From Sedimentisphaerales bacterium (GTDB lineage Bacteria > Planctomycetota > Phycisphaerae > Sedimentisphaerales > Anaerobacaceae), in the NCBI GenBank assembly GCA_016935195.1, contig JAFGRL010000017.1:1-64000 (forward strand): 64,000 nt of DNA. The letters are read 5' to 3'. The notes beneath the pieces are model-generated. The model did not search any database and was not told the origin of the DNA. It saw only the letters and a list, made by a program, of their open reading frames with translations. How positions within the stretch are numbered: position 1 is the first letter of the stretch; every line of letters begins with the position of its first letter. A program made the translations under genes and the position numbers. This document shows, piece after piece, positions 41,901 to 51,296 of the stretch.

Positions 41901-43361
41901 TCAGAACCAATCGGGAATCGGTCTGCTTGTGCCATAATCACGGTCAGCGAAATTACGGTCATAAATGAAACCGAAACCATACGTAGCCCTGAACGCATTC
42001 CGCAAAACGGCACGCCATCTCGCTGTCGAGTGCGTACCCACATTGATTAAATCATTCGGCTTAATGTAAAAATCAGGCTGCTCGCCTCGGGCTATCTTGT
42101 CCAAATCAACCATTACGATTTCTTCTTTGTTTTTGCCTATTCTTCTTACTATTTCGCAGCTTTTTGGCCAAGCCAAAGGTCCAAGCCCTCCAGCGGCGGC
42201 TATCGCCATCTTCAAAGTCATCGGCCTGCCCGTAATCGGAATAAAGCCTGTATTGTTAACGTTACCCATAATACAGAATTCCCCGATAATATCAACAGGT
42301 ACATTAACAGTATCGCCAGGCCTTATAATAATATCATATCTGGGGTCGCCCCCTAAAAAACTATCAACTGGAATCTTTATGACGCGCCTTTGAACACCCC
42401 CTGTACCTATCTGCTCCCAAGCCAAATCGCGAGGTATCTCCTCTTTGAGAGGTTCTACCTCTTTTTCCGGCTTAATTTCAGGTTCCGGTACCTCTGTCCT
42501 GCCTACCTGAACAGGCACCCACCTGCCATCCTGAAAAACCCACTCGATTTGACCAGCCTCATCCACCAACTGTTCCTTTTCTGCTTCGGCGATTTCCTGC
42601 TCGGTAGCCATTTCCGCTGATGAAACAATTGTTTCAAGATAAGAAACTGCTCTTGCTCTTGGTGCTATTACTTCCAGCAGCTCCTGTTCAGGAGGAACGA
42701 TCTCTTGAGGTTTGGCCGGCTTAAGCTCTTCAACGGTTTCTGTTATAGCTTCTTGGCCGGTGACAGAACGCGAAACGTATATATAGGTAACGTTGAACTG
42801 ACTTATACCTCCGGCGATTGCCAAAGCATCGGAGAGCCTGAAGTCGTAACGCGGAACTACGTATCTATTTGGTCGAAGTACACCTTCACCCAATATTGAA
42901 AAAGCGCGCTGTTGAGAACTGAGCAAAGTCACCGTAAGCAGTGGGTCTTTCAATATACTCGGCTCAAGAAGCTGTCTTATTTCCTCCTCGAGCTGCGACT
43001 CGGTAAGACCAGATGCCTCAACCACACCTACGTAGGGTATGGATATCTTTCCTGTCTCAGAGACAACAAAGTCATTTACATAAGTCTCTCCCTCTCGGCG
43101 CAGTTCAAATATCTGCACTCGCACGCTATCGGCAGGATTAAAGACATAATCGGTCTCATAGGCCATGATATCCACAGGCTTAGGCTCCTCGGCTCCTTTC
43201 CAGGCCGAGGGCGTCTCCTCGGCAACACCTAAAGAATCTAAAATTACATTAACCGCAGGAACCGGCCTAAACCTGCCTATCTGGGTGGGGTCAAAAAACT
43301 TGTTGCCGCAGCCGGAGATAAGAATTACCGAAACTGATAACAGCAAAAATCTTTTCTCCAT
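41901..43361 (-). CDS. Wza-like polysaccharide export lipoprotein (SLBB domains)
   Basis: start likely MEKRFLLLSVSVILISGCGNKF (lipobox ISGC; supplied ORF extends to 43421); NPADSVRVQIFELRREGETYVNDFVVSETGKISIPYVGVVEASGLTESQLEEEI. Confidence 0.9.
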   Translation of the reverse strand: MEKRFLLLSVSVILISGCGNKFFDPTQIGRFRPVPAVNVILDSLGVAEETPSAWKGAEEPKPVDIMAYETDYVFNPADSVRVQIFELRREGETYVNDFVVSETGKISIPYVGVVEASGLTESQLEEEIRQLLEPSILKDPLLTVTLLSSQQRAFSILGEGVLRPNRYVVPRYDFRLSDALAIAGGISQFNVTYIYVSRSVTGQEAITETVEELKPAKPQEIVPPEQELLEVIAPRARAVSYLETIVSSAEMATEQEIAEAEKEQLVDEAGQIEWVFQDGRWVPVQVGRTEVPEPEIKPEKEVEPLKEEIPRDLAWEQIGTGGVQRRVIKIPVDSFLGGDPRYDIIIRPGDTVNVPVDIIGEFCIMGNVNNTGFIPITGRPMTLKMAIAAAGGLGPLAWPKSCEIVRRIGKNKEEIVMVDLDKIARGEQPDFYIKPNDLINVGTHSTARWRAVLRNAFRATYGFGFIYDRNFADRDYGTSRPIPDWF

Positions 43362-43373
43362 CGGTATCAGCTG

Positions 43374-43394
43374 TTCTATGGACTCCTTACGGAG
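43374..43394 (-). repeat. partial 23-bp double-hairpin repeat copy (minus orientation)
   Basis: minus strand CTCCGTAAGGAGTCCATAGAA, just upstream of the likely Wza-like start. Confidence 0.6.
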
Positions 43395-43581
43395 TACATT
43401 TCTGAGAAAATCAACCTTCACAATTCTAAGTCCTCGTCATAGCCAAATGTAAAATTCAAATACAGACAATGATTATCAAATCATTATCGGGCCCTAAGCT
43501 CTAAACAGCTATGCCCTTGACTGAATTTATCGGTTTACCTTTTTGTCTGCTTAACTTAATTTATTGCTCGAGTGATTTGTT

Positions 43582-43604
43582 CTCCCTAAGGAGTCCATAG
43601 GACT
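43582..43604 (+). repeat. 23-bp double-hairpin repeat copy
   Basis: CTCCCTAAGGAGTCCATAGGACT in the intergenic region upstream of the EPS locus. Confidence 0.75.
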
Positions 43605-43953
43605 AAAGACCGCTTAAAACCGTAAAAACAGCTATTCTAAAAAGATCAGCAAAACCTAATGTCAAACCACGAGCCTCTAAAGAAGTCTGCATCAGTAAAT
43701 TTTGCGTTAGCCCGATACTTAACTTCATTTGCCAAAAGCGTTTATAGGCCACTCCTCGCTCAAGAACCACTCCTGTGCCTCTAAAAGTTAAAAAAACAGC
43801 AGAAAGTACAATAAATTGAATGTCTTAACTATACCCCCAGCAGACAGGATTTGTTCGCTAAGCTGTCTAATAGCTTAGGCCGATAATAAGCACAAAGGCC
43901 ATCCCCGAAATAAAGACTCCCACTTCTTTTTGAGCTAATTTACCCAACAGATG

Positions 43954-44820
43954 CTAATAGACACTCACCTTTATGGAATGATAGTCGATGGTGAATATCC
44001 GTTCCTGAAGAAATGCTCCAGGTTCACCCTCGCTGGCAGTATGCATTTTCAAATAAGCAGGATTGCCGTGAAAAATTTCTATCTTGCCCGGCAGCAAGAT
44101 GTTGCTCTTTTCAGCTTCTCTGTAATCATAAACACGAACCACCAAAGGTTTTGTTTTTTCATCACGTGGTAGCAAAATCACCTCAACCAACGAGTTGTCG
44201 AGACTCTGATAGTAAACAATCTTTGACGAATCAATAACCTCACTGGCAAAAGCACCGACGGATCCAGCCAACCGGTGAATAGGATAGTACCAATGTCCTT
44301 CAATCCTTATTGGCTGTTTCCCCTTAATAAATGCCGCAGGGGCCCCCACATTCTTATCTAACAAATCTGCCGGTATCGTCATCGCAATCAGAATCGCTTC
44401 AGCAAAGTCCTCAGCACCGACATCTGCAGGGAAAGCATTAATCCGCCTAACGCCTTTTAATGCACTAAAGCCTTCAGGTGATAACTGCCAGGTAAGTTCT
44501 CCTTCCGGTTCTGTGCCGACGATTCTGACCAACCGTAACCAGGGACAAATCTCATGATGCTGCTCGGTTAAATAAAAGCCTCCGTCCGAAGTATAAACCG
44601 TGAGCACGCAATCCAACTGGAGCTTTTTAGCTTTGGCCCAGGCCGTCCGGCCACCTGTGGCGTCTATTACTTCCATCGCATAGTCAGGTACCACAAAATT
44701 GGGGTCGGTCAAAGGCTCATAAATAACCTGCTTGCCCCTGGAGTTTTGCTGACATCCCACAAAAGCAAAAACCGCCAAAACAACAAGCCCATAAATAGTT
44801 CTGCTTAGCCGAGCGCTCAT
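43954..44820 (-). CDS. hypothetical lipoprotein
   Basis: 288 aa; LVVLAVFAFVGCQQN lipobox. Confidence 0.75.
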   Translation of the reverse strand: MSARLSRTIYGLVVLAVFAFVGCQQNSRGKQVIYEPLTDPNFVVPDYAMEVIDATGGRTAWAKAKKLQLDCVLTVYTSDGGFYLTEQHHEICPWLRLVRIVGTEPEGELTWQLSPEGFSALKGVRRINAFPADVGAEDFAEAILIAMTIPADLLDKNVGAPAAFIKGKQPIRIEGHWYYPIHRLAGSVGAFASEVIDSSKIVYYQSLDNSLVEVILLPRDEKTKPLVVRVYDYREAEKSNILLPGKIEIFHGNPAYLKMHTASEGEPGAFLQERIFTIDYHSIKVSVY

Positions 44821-44915
44821 TTTAACCCTCCAAAGAATAACAGTTACTCTAATTGTTCTTGTGAGCTTCTGCGGGCCCTATTTTGCTCTTTTTTGCAAAA
44901 TGGGAACCCTGCCAT

Positions 44916-47900
44916 TTACTGCTTTGCCACAGTTTTCTCGCCCTTGACTTTCTCCTGCTTCGAATCGCATACCGGCAGTGCCGCAAGTTGTTCCAGCAAA
45001 GCATATCTCTGCGCAGCATCACCGGCTGCAAGTTTAATTAGTTGCGCTGCCTCACGGGGTTTCGACTGTCGCAATGTACGGTAACGATTCTCACCATAAG
45101 CATATTCTGCAAAATCCAGAGCCGGGGCCTTTGAATCAAGCTGCAACGGATTCTTGCCTTGCTCTGCAAGCCGAGGGTCAAACCTGTACAGCGGCCAATG
45201 TCCGCACTCAACAGCCTTTTTTTGCTCCTGATAACCCTCGGTCATATTAATCCCATGAGCGATACAATGTGAATATGCAATTATAAGCGAAGGCCCATCG
45301 TAGGCTTCAGCCTCAACAAATGCTTTTACAGTCTGATTCGCATTGGCACCCATCGCCACGTAAGCTACATAAATATTGCCATAAGTCATTGCAAGAAGCC
45401 CAAGGTTCTTCTTCGGACTTGGCTTGCCGCCGGCTGCAAACTTGGCCACAGCCGCCCTTGGTGTTGACTTTGACATCTGCCCACCGGTATTGGAATAAAC
45501 TTCCGTATCCAGAACAAGCACATTAACATCAGCACCACTGGCCAAAACATGGTCGAGTCCACCATAGCCGATATCGTAGGCCCAGCCATCACCGCCCAAA
45601 GCCCAGACGCATTTTCGCACAAGGTAATCTGCAACAGCGAGTAGGTGCTTACACTCTGGACATCCGTTCCTTTCACAGAGCTTCTTCAGTTCATCTATTC
45701 GCACCCGCTGCTGCTCAATAGCTGATTGGCTTGGATCGTTCGCTAACGTAACCTCCCGGATTTCCTTAGCCAAATGCCCTTCAACACACCCTTTGGCATC
45801 CACTTTGCCGAGAAGCTCAAGTGCAAGCTCTCTAAACTTATTCACTGTCAGCCTCATACCAAGGGCAAACTCTGCGTTGTCCTCAAACAGGCTGTTACTC
45901 CAGGCAGGTCCTCTGCCGTCGGCTCGCTTGGTATAGGGAGTAGTTGGCAGATTGCCGCCATAAATTGAAGAACAGCCGGTGGAATTCCCGATCAAAGCTC
46001 TATCACCAAACAACTGGGTCAGGAGTTTAACATAAGCAGTCTCACCACAACCGGCACAAGCACCCGAGTATTCAAACAAAGACTGAATGAACTGACTGCC
46101 TTTAACCGTACCAGGGTTGAAAAGATTTCTATCTGTGTTCGGAATAGACAGAAAGTACTTGTAATTCTCCCGCTCTGAAGCACGAATAGGCTCCTGCAAC
46201 GACATATTTATTGCTTTTCTTCCGGTCGGCTTTTTATTTTCGTCTTTCTCCTGGGCCGGACAGTTAAGCACACAAGCACCACAGCCGGTGCAGTCCTCAG
46301 GGGCAACCTGTACCGTGAACTTCATACCGGCAAAATCTTTACCCTTGGCATCAACACTCTTAAAGGTCTTTGGCGCATCTTCAAGATACCCGGGCTCATA
46401 CGCCTTTATCCTTATGGCTGCATGCGGACAAAGCAGAGAACATCTGCCGCACTGGATACAAACCTCCGGCTCCCAAACAGGTATATGAACCGCAATGTTG
46501 CGCTTCTCGTACTGGGTTGTGCCGCTTGGAAACTTGCCGTCTGCCGGCATCTTGCTTACTGGAAGTTTATCTCCACGAAGCGATATAAGTTCCGCAGTAA
46601 CATCCCTGACAAAATCCGGCGCATCTTCCGGCACGGCCGGCCTCATCTTTATCTTGCTGGTTACTTTATCCGGAACTTCAACCTCATAGACCCTGTCAAT
46701 AGAGCCATCAACAGCGGCATAATTCTTCTGGACAACTTTTTCGCCTTTTTTGCCGTAGGTTTTCTTTATTGCATTCTTTATTGCCTTTATCGCGGTATCG
46801 AGTGGGACAATACTGCTGATTTTGAAAAACGCCGTCTGCATAATTACATTGATTCGAGCACCAAGCCCAAGCTCCTGGGCGAGAGAAATTGCATCAATTA
46901 CATAAAACTTTAGGTTCTTGTCGATTATTTGCTGCTGAACCTCTCGCGGCAGGGTATTCCAGACTTTATCTTTGTCGTGGATACTGGTCAGTAAAAACGT
47001 TGCGCCTTGACGCGCCGATGAGAGCATATCATACTTTTCCAAAAAGCTCGGATTATGGCACGCAATAAAATCGGCCTTACTAACAAGATATGGCCTTCGA
47101 ATAAGCCGCTTGCCAAATCGCAAGTGTGATATCGTAATGGCACCGGCTTTCCGAGAATCATAGACAAAATAACCCTGTGCATAGTTATCAGTTAATTCAC
47201 CGATAATTTTTATCGAGTTTTTATTTGCACCAACCGTGCCATCAGAGCCAAGACCATAAAACATTGCCGAGAAAAGTCCTTCGCTTGGAATCTCAACTGT
47301 TTCATCAACCTCGATACTTTTGTTAGTAACATCATCAATAATACCAACCGTAAAACCGTTTTTTGGCTTCTCAGCATCAAGATTGTCGAACACAGCCTTG
47401 ACCATAGCGGGAGTGAATTCTTTTGAGCCAAGGCCGTATCGTCCACCAACAATCAAAGGATACTCTGAAAAAGGTGCTTCGCCTGCAGCCATTGCTTCAC
47501 CCACGGATGTTCGAACATCAAGGTACAAGGGCTCACCTAAAGAGCCGGGCTCTTTGGTTCTGTCCAGCACCGCAATTTTCTTAACCGTCTTTGGCAAAGC
47601 ACTCATAAAATGTTCAGTGCTAAATGGCCTAAACAAACGTACCTTTACCAAACCGACTTTCTGTCCCTTTGAAACCAGATGGTCTATCGTCTCATGAGCC
47701 GTATCTGCGCCGCTTCCCATAATGATAATGACTTTCTCAGCATCCTTGGCACCGACATAATCAAACAGGTGGTAGCTTCGTCCAACCACTTTAGTGAACT
47801 TATCCATCGTTTCCTGAACTATTTCAGGTGCCGCCAAATAAAACTTATTCACAGTCTCTCTGCCCTGGAAATAGACATCCGGATTCTGTGCAGTGCCGGA

Positions 47901-48545
47901 AATTACAGGCCTGTCCGGCGATAAAGCTCTGGCCTTATGTGCCCGTACGAGCTCATCATCAATTATTGTACGCATATCATCAAATGTTAGCTGCTCGACC
48001 TTTTGAACTTCGTGGCTTGTTCTGAAACCGTCAAAAAAGTGCACAAATGGAACCCGGCAGGCCAGAGTCGCCTGCTGGGCAATCAGCGCAAAATCCATAA
48101 CCTCCTGAATGTTGCACGAAGAAATAAAACCAAAGCCGGTTTGACGACAGGCCATAACATCCGAGTGGTCGCCGAATATAGAAAGGGCCTGACAGGCTAA
48201 AGACCTTGCTGAAACGTGAAAGACAGTCGGCAGCAGTTCGCCGGCTATCTTATACATATTTGGTATCATAAGCAGCAAACCCTGTGAAGCCGTAAATGTA
48301 GTTGTCAAAGCTCCTGTTGCCAGTGCTCCGTGTATAGCACCCGATGCTCCACCTTCTGACTGCATCTCAGTAACCGAAGGCAGAGTACCCCAGATGTTCG
48401 GCTCACCTGCTGTAGTCTTTGCATCGGCGATCTCACCCATCGACGAACTGGGTGTAATGGGATATATTGCAATTACTTCGTTTGTGGCATGTGCCACATA
48501 TGCAGCCGCTGTATTACCATCTATAGTAACCATCTTGCGATTCAT
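44916..48545 (-). CDS. nifJ: pyruvate:ferredoxin (flavodoxin) oxidoreductase
   Basis: start likely MNRKMVTIDGNTAAAYVAHATNEVIAIYPITPSSSMGE; two 4Fe-4S motifs CIQCGRCSLLCP and CTGCGACVLNCP; CAGCGETAYVKLLTQLFG; TPP-binding GGDGWAYDIGYGGLDHVL. Confidence 0.96.
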   Translation of the reverse strand: MNRKMVTIDGNTAAAYVAHATNEVIAIYPITPSSSMGEIADAKTTAGEPNIWGTLPSVTEMQSEGGASGAIHGALATGALTTTFTASQGLLLMIPNMYKIAGELLPTVFHVSARSLACQALSIFGDHSDVMACRQTGFGFISSCNIQEVMDFALIAQQATLACRVPFVHFFDGFRTSHEVQKVEQLTFDDMRTIIDDELVRAHKARALSPDRPVISGTAQNPDVYFQGRETVNKFYLAAPEIVQETMDKFTKVVGRSYHLFDYVGAKDAEKVIIIMGSGADTAHETIDHLVSKGQKVGLVKVRLFRPFSTEHFMSALPKTVKKIAVLDRTKEPGSLGEPLYLDVRTSVGEAMAAGEAPFSEYPLIVGGRYGLGSKEFTPAMVKAVFDNLDAEKPKNGFTVGIIDDVTNKSIEVDETVEIPSEGLFSAMFYGLGSDGTVGANKNSIKIIGELTDNYAQGYFVYDSRKAGAITISHLRFGKRLIRRPYLVSKADFIACHNPSFLEKYDMLSSARQGATFLLTSIHDKDKVWNTLPREVQQQIIDKNLKFYVIDAISLAQELGLGARINVIMQTAFFKISSIVPLDTAIKAIKNAIKKTYGKKGEKVVQKNYAAVDGSIDRVYEVEVPDKVTSKIKMRPAVPEDAPDFVRDVTAELISLRGDKLPVSKMPADGKFPSGTTQYEKRNIAVHIPVWEPEVCIQCGRCSLLCPHAAIRIKAYEPGYLEDAPKTFKSVDAKGKDFAGMKFTVQVAPEDCTGCGACVLNCPAQEKDENKKPTGRKAINMSLQEPIRASERENYKYFLSIPNTDRNLFNPGTVKGSQFIQSLFEYSGACAGCGETAYVKLLTQLFGDRALIGNSTGCSSIYGGNLPTTPYTKRADGRGPAWSNSLFEDNAEFALGMRLTVNKFRELALELLGKVDAKGCVEGHLAKEIREVTLANDPSQSAIEQQRVRIDELKKLCERNGCPECKHLLAVADYLVRKCVWALGGDGWAYDIGYGGLDHVLASGADVNVLVLDTEVYSNTGGQMSKSTPRAAVAKFAAGGKPSPKKNLGLLAMTYGNIYVAYVAMGANANQTVKAFVEAEAYDGPSLIIAYSHCIAHGINMTEGYQEQKKAVECGHWPLYRFDPRLAEQGKNPLQLDSKAPALDFAEYAYGENRYRTLRQSKPREAAQLIKLAAGDAAQRYALLEQLAALPVCDSKQEKVKGEKTVAKQ

Positions 48546-48808
48546 TTTACTTCCACCTCTTACAAAAACAAACGGCCATTTAACTTCTTCACAGCTCAGG
48601 AATAACAACGCCCCACACGAGAAAATGGCCAACCAAAGATAACCAGCAGCCGAAAATTTTAGACTTAGATGCGCTGCCCTGAACCGCTTTTATACAACCT
48701 TTTTGCAAATCAGGCAATGTAAAAGCTCAATTTGACAAAAGGACTGTTCGAAACAACTATCCAAAGGCAACAAATAAATCGCCCTAATTGCTGTATCTCC
48801 ATCGACTT

Positions 48809-49738
48809 TCAGTGTATTTCCGTTTCACAAGTTCCTATACCGTGTCGGTAAAAATTAAACTGCACATTCGGATGTTCGGCCAACAACGACATCGGTACGG
48901 CACTGTCCGCTATTTTTTTACCAATCATCAATGTAGTAAGACGCATCCCAAATGCATTATCGTGATTTCCCGCCTGCCAAATCGAAACCTTTTCAGCCTG
49001 CCAGGTCTGTACGGGGCCGACAGTTATTGCCTTTGTCGGAACACCGGTAACTACACCCCCGCCGGACGTCCGTGCGTTCTGCATCAAGGTTACAGGATGC
49101 AAATCAACAACCCGTGTCGTCAGCTTGCCGAACTCTTGTGGTGAAGGAGGCTTATCCTTATATTCGCCTTGGCGCTTAAAAGGATCGTTAAAGGCCCAGT
49201 GTTTTATATCCCCTTGTCCGCCCTGCATAACCGCACAGCGAACACCCTGCCAGCTTTTAATATATTCTGTCGGGTCAGCCTTGGGAAAATGCAGATTTTG
49301 ACGTGGCATTTTTAGCTCATCACGAATCCTGTCAAAGCAAAGCTCCTTATCTGCCCTGGCAAAACTCAAGGGATGTGTTTCCGGCACCTCTTTGCCGTCC
49401 TTGTACCATTCGTCCATTCCCCAGAAATGCGCATCCGGCAGCTTCAAACCCAGCTCGTTGACAAGTCTTGCAACAAGCGGCAACTGCTCGGTGGGCCCGA
49501 TGGGCCCGCAGATACCAACAGGATTATCTGTAGTTGCCTGCTTCCAGGCCGTTACATACTCCAGGGCCTCGGCCAAATAAAAATCTTCCAACGTATCATA
49601 GAAGACAACTCTAAAACCATCTCGCGACAGGCCCAGGACATCCTTGGCTGTCAACTTTGCTGCATCATTGAGAATTTCATCATCAAGGGTGGTATAATCC
49701 CACCATCCCGGTGCCAACATACTTTGTTTTCGCGCCAC
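48809..49738 (-). CDS. glucosamine-6-phosphate isomerase/deaminase (NagB)-like
   Basis: 309 aa; [52 protein letters not shown]. Confidence 0.8.
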   Translation of the reverse strand: MARKQSMLAPGWWDYTTLDDEILNDAAKLTAKDVLGLSRDGFRVVFYDTLEDFYLAEALEYVTAWKQATTDNPVGICGPIGPTEQLPLVARLVNELGLKLPDAHFWGMDEWYKDGKEVPETHPLSFARADKELCFDRIRDELKMPRQNLHFPKADPTEYIKSWQGVRCAVMQGGQGDIKHWAFNDPFKRQGEYKDKPPSPQEFGKLTTRVVDLHPVTLMQNARTSGGGVVTGVPTKAITVGPVQTWQAEKVSIWQAGNHDNAFGMRLTTLMIGKKIADSAVPMSLLAEHPNVQFNFYRHGIGTCETEIH

Positions 49739-49750
49739 TTTGTTACCTCC

Positions 49751-50506
49751 TTAAATTATGTGAACCAATTCTCCTAATTCGGCCTTCAATATGTTCTCCT
49801 CCGGATAAGCTTCTCCTAAATGCTGACGAAAACCTTCGCCAAAACTGCTGCTGATTGCTTCGCCGCGCAATCGGGAGAACCTCTTCATAAATTCGACATA
49901 TTCGTCCACACCGTGATGCTTCAGAAGCCAGGTTCTTTGGCTTTCGTGACATTTTAACATCTTCTCCTTTGTCTGGATTACGCCACTTATATCAACAATC
50001 ATCTGCGGCTTTATCTCATTGCCGAAAATATCCCTGCCCCTGACGGCATCAACATAATACAAAAAAGGCACCGGCTCAAATGATTCGGCACCTTTAGTTT
50101 CTATATTCGGAATACCACTGGAAAAACACGCAGTCATTGCAATTTTACTTGCCGTTGTATGGTCAACCATATAATCTACCGGACTGGCTGTGAAAACGAC
50201 AGCAGGTTGAATTTGACGCATCAGTTTAATCGCCTTTAACAGAGTCGGCTTGTCATACATTACAAATATGTCCTCACATTCGAGACAATGGTAGGAGCCG
50301 CCTAAGATTTTCGCAGATTCGGCAGCTTCGGCCTTGCGTATATCGCTTATTTGTTTACTATTGAGCTCCTTCGAGCCGCAGTCCCCCGCCGTCATAGTTG
50401 CAATATGAATCTGCCAGCCCCTCTGGGCAAGCAAAGCCAACGTCCCTGCGCACATAAATTCCGCATCGTCAGGATGGGCAAATAAACCAAAAACAACCTT
50501 ATTCAT
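49751..50506 (-). CDS. PIG-L/LmbE-family deacetylase
   Basis: GLFAHPDDAEFMCAGTLALLA metal motif; TMTAGDCGSKEL; DYMVDHTTASKI. Confidence 0.92.
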   Translation of the reverse strand: MNKVVFGLFAHPDDAEFMCAGTLALLAQRGWQIHIATMTAGDCGSKELNSKQISDIRKAEAAESAKILGGSYHCLECEDIFVMYDKPTLLKAIKLMRQIQPAVVFTASPVDYMVDHTTASKIAMTACFSSGIPNIETKGAESFEPVPFLYYVDAVRGRDIFGNEIKPQMIVDISGVIQTKEKMLKCHESQRTWLLKHHGVDEYVEFMKRFSRLRGEAISSSFGEGFRQHLGEAYPEENILKAELGELVHII

Positions 50507-50608
50507 AGTCGCTCTCCAAAATCATTTTTGAAAAAACTTGTTTATGAGCCAAAAACAATCATAATATAAAAATTTGAGTTTTACAATTATTTTAGCTTAC
50601 AAGGAAAA

Positions 50609-51286
50609 ATGGAAGATTTCTCTTCGGCCTCAGACAGGCGGAAAGTATTACTGGCAATTAAGTTCAAGCTCTACGGCACCCTGAGATTTCTATCGCACGC
50701 TGAGCTTTTAAGGCTCTTCAGGCATTCTGCCATCCGAGCCGGTTTAGAACTTCGATACAGCCAGGGCTTTAATCCCCATCCGAAAATCTCTCTGCCTTTG
50801 CCCAAGAGCACGGGAATCGAGTTAGACGAAGATATGCTTTGCCTTCAATTAGAATCAGATAATTCCGAGCAAACACTGTCTAACATTAAATCCCGGCTGT
50901 CACAACAGCTGCCCACCGGCCTGGAGCTGACAAAAGCCGACGCTCTGGCAGCAAAAACCAAAGTTCAACCGGTACTGGCTACCTATCTTTTCCATCTGCG
51001 CCTATCGCATCTTACTGATAACCTCGAAGAAAAAATTCTGTCTCTTATGGGCAAAAACATACTCAATGTTGCACGGGTATATTCCAAACTACCAGGCCGA
51101 AATGTAAACGTCAGGCCTTTCCTCGAATCGATAAGATTAGATGGCCAAAAGATCGTCGCTAAGTGCAGGGTCTGTCAAGATGGTTCTATACGACCTGGCG
51201 AAATCATCCAATTACTACAGCTAAATGCAGAAAAGTTAGCTAAACCTATAAGACGCTCAAACGTACAATGGCTGATAACCAATTGA
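50609..51286 (+). CDS. DUF2344/TIGR03936-type radical SAM-linked protein
   Basis: FKLYGTLRFLSHAELLRLFRHSAIRAGLELRYSQGFNPHPKISLPLPKSTGIE. Confidence 0.9.
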   Translation: MEDFSSASDRRKVLLAIKFKLYGTLRFLSHAELLRLFRHSAIRAGLELRYSQGFNPHPKISLPLPKSTGIELDEDMLCLQLESDNSEQTLSNIKSRLSQQLPTGLELTKADALAAKTKVQPVLATYLFHLRLSHLTDNLEEKILSLMGKNILNVARVYSKLPGRNVNVRPFLESIRLDGQKIVAKCRVCQDGSIRPGEIIQLLQLNAEKLAKPIRRSNVQWLITN

Positions 51287-51296
51287 AGGAAAGAAA

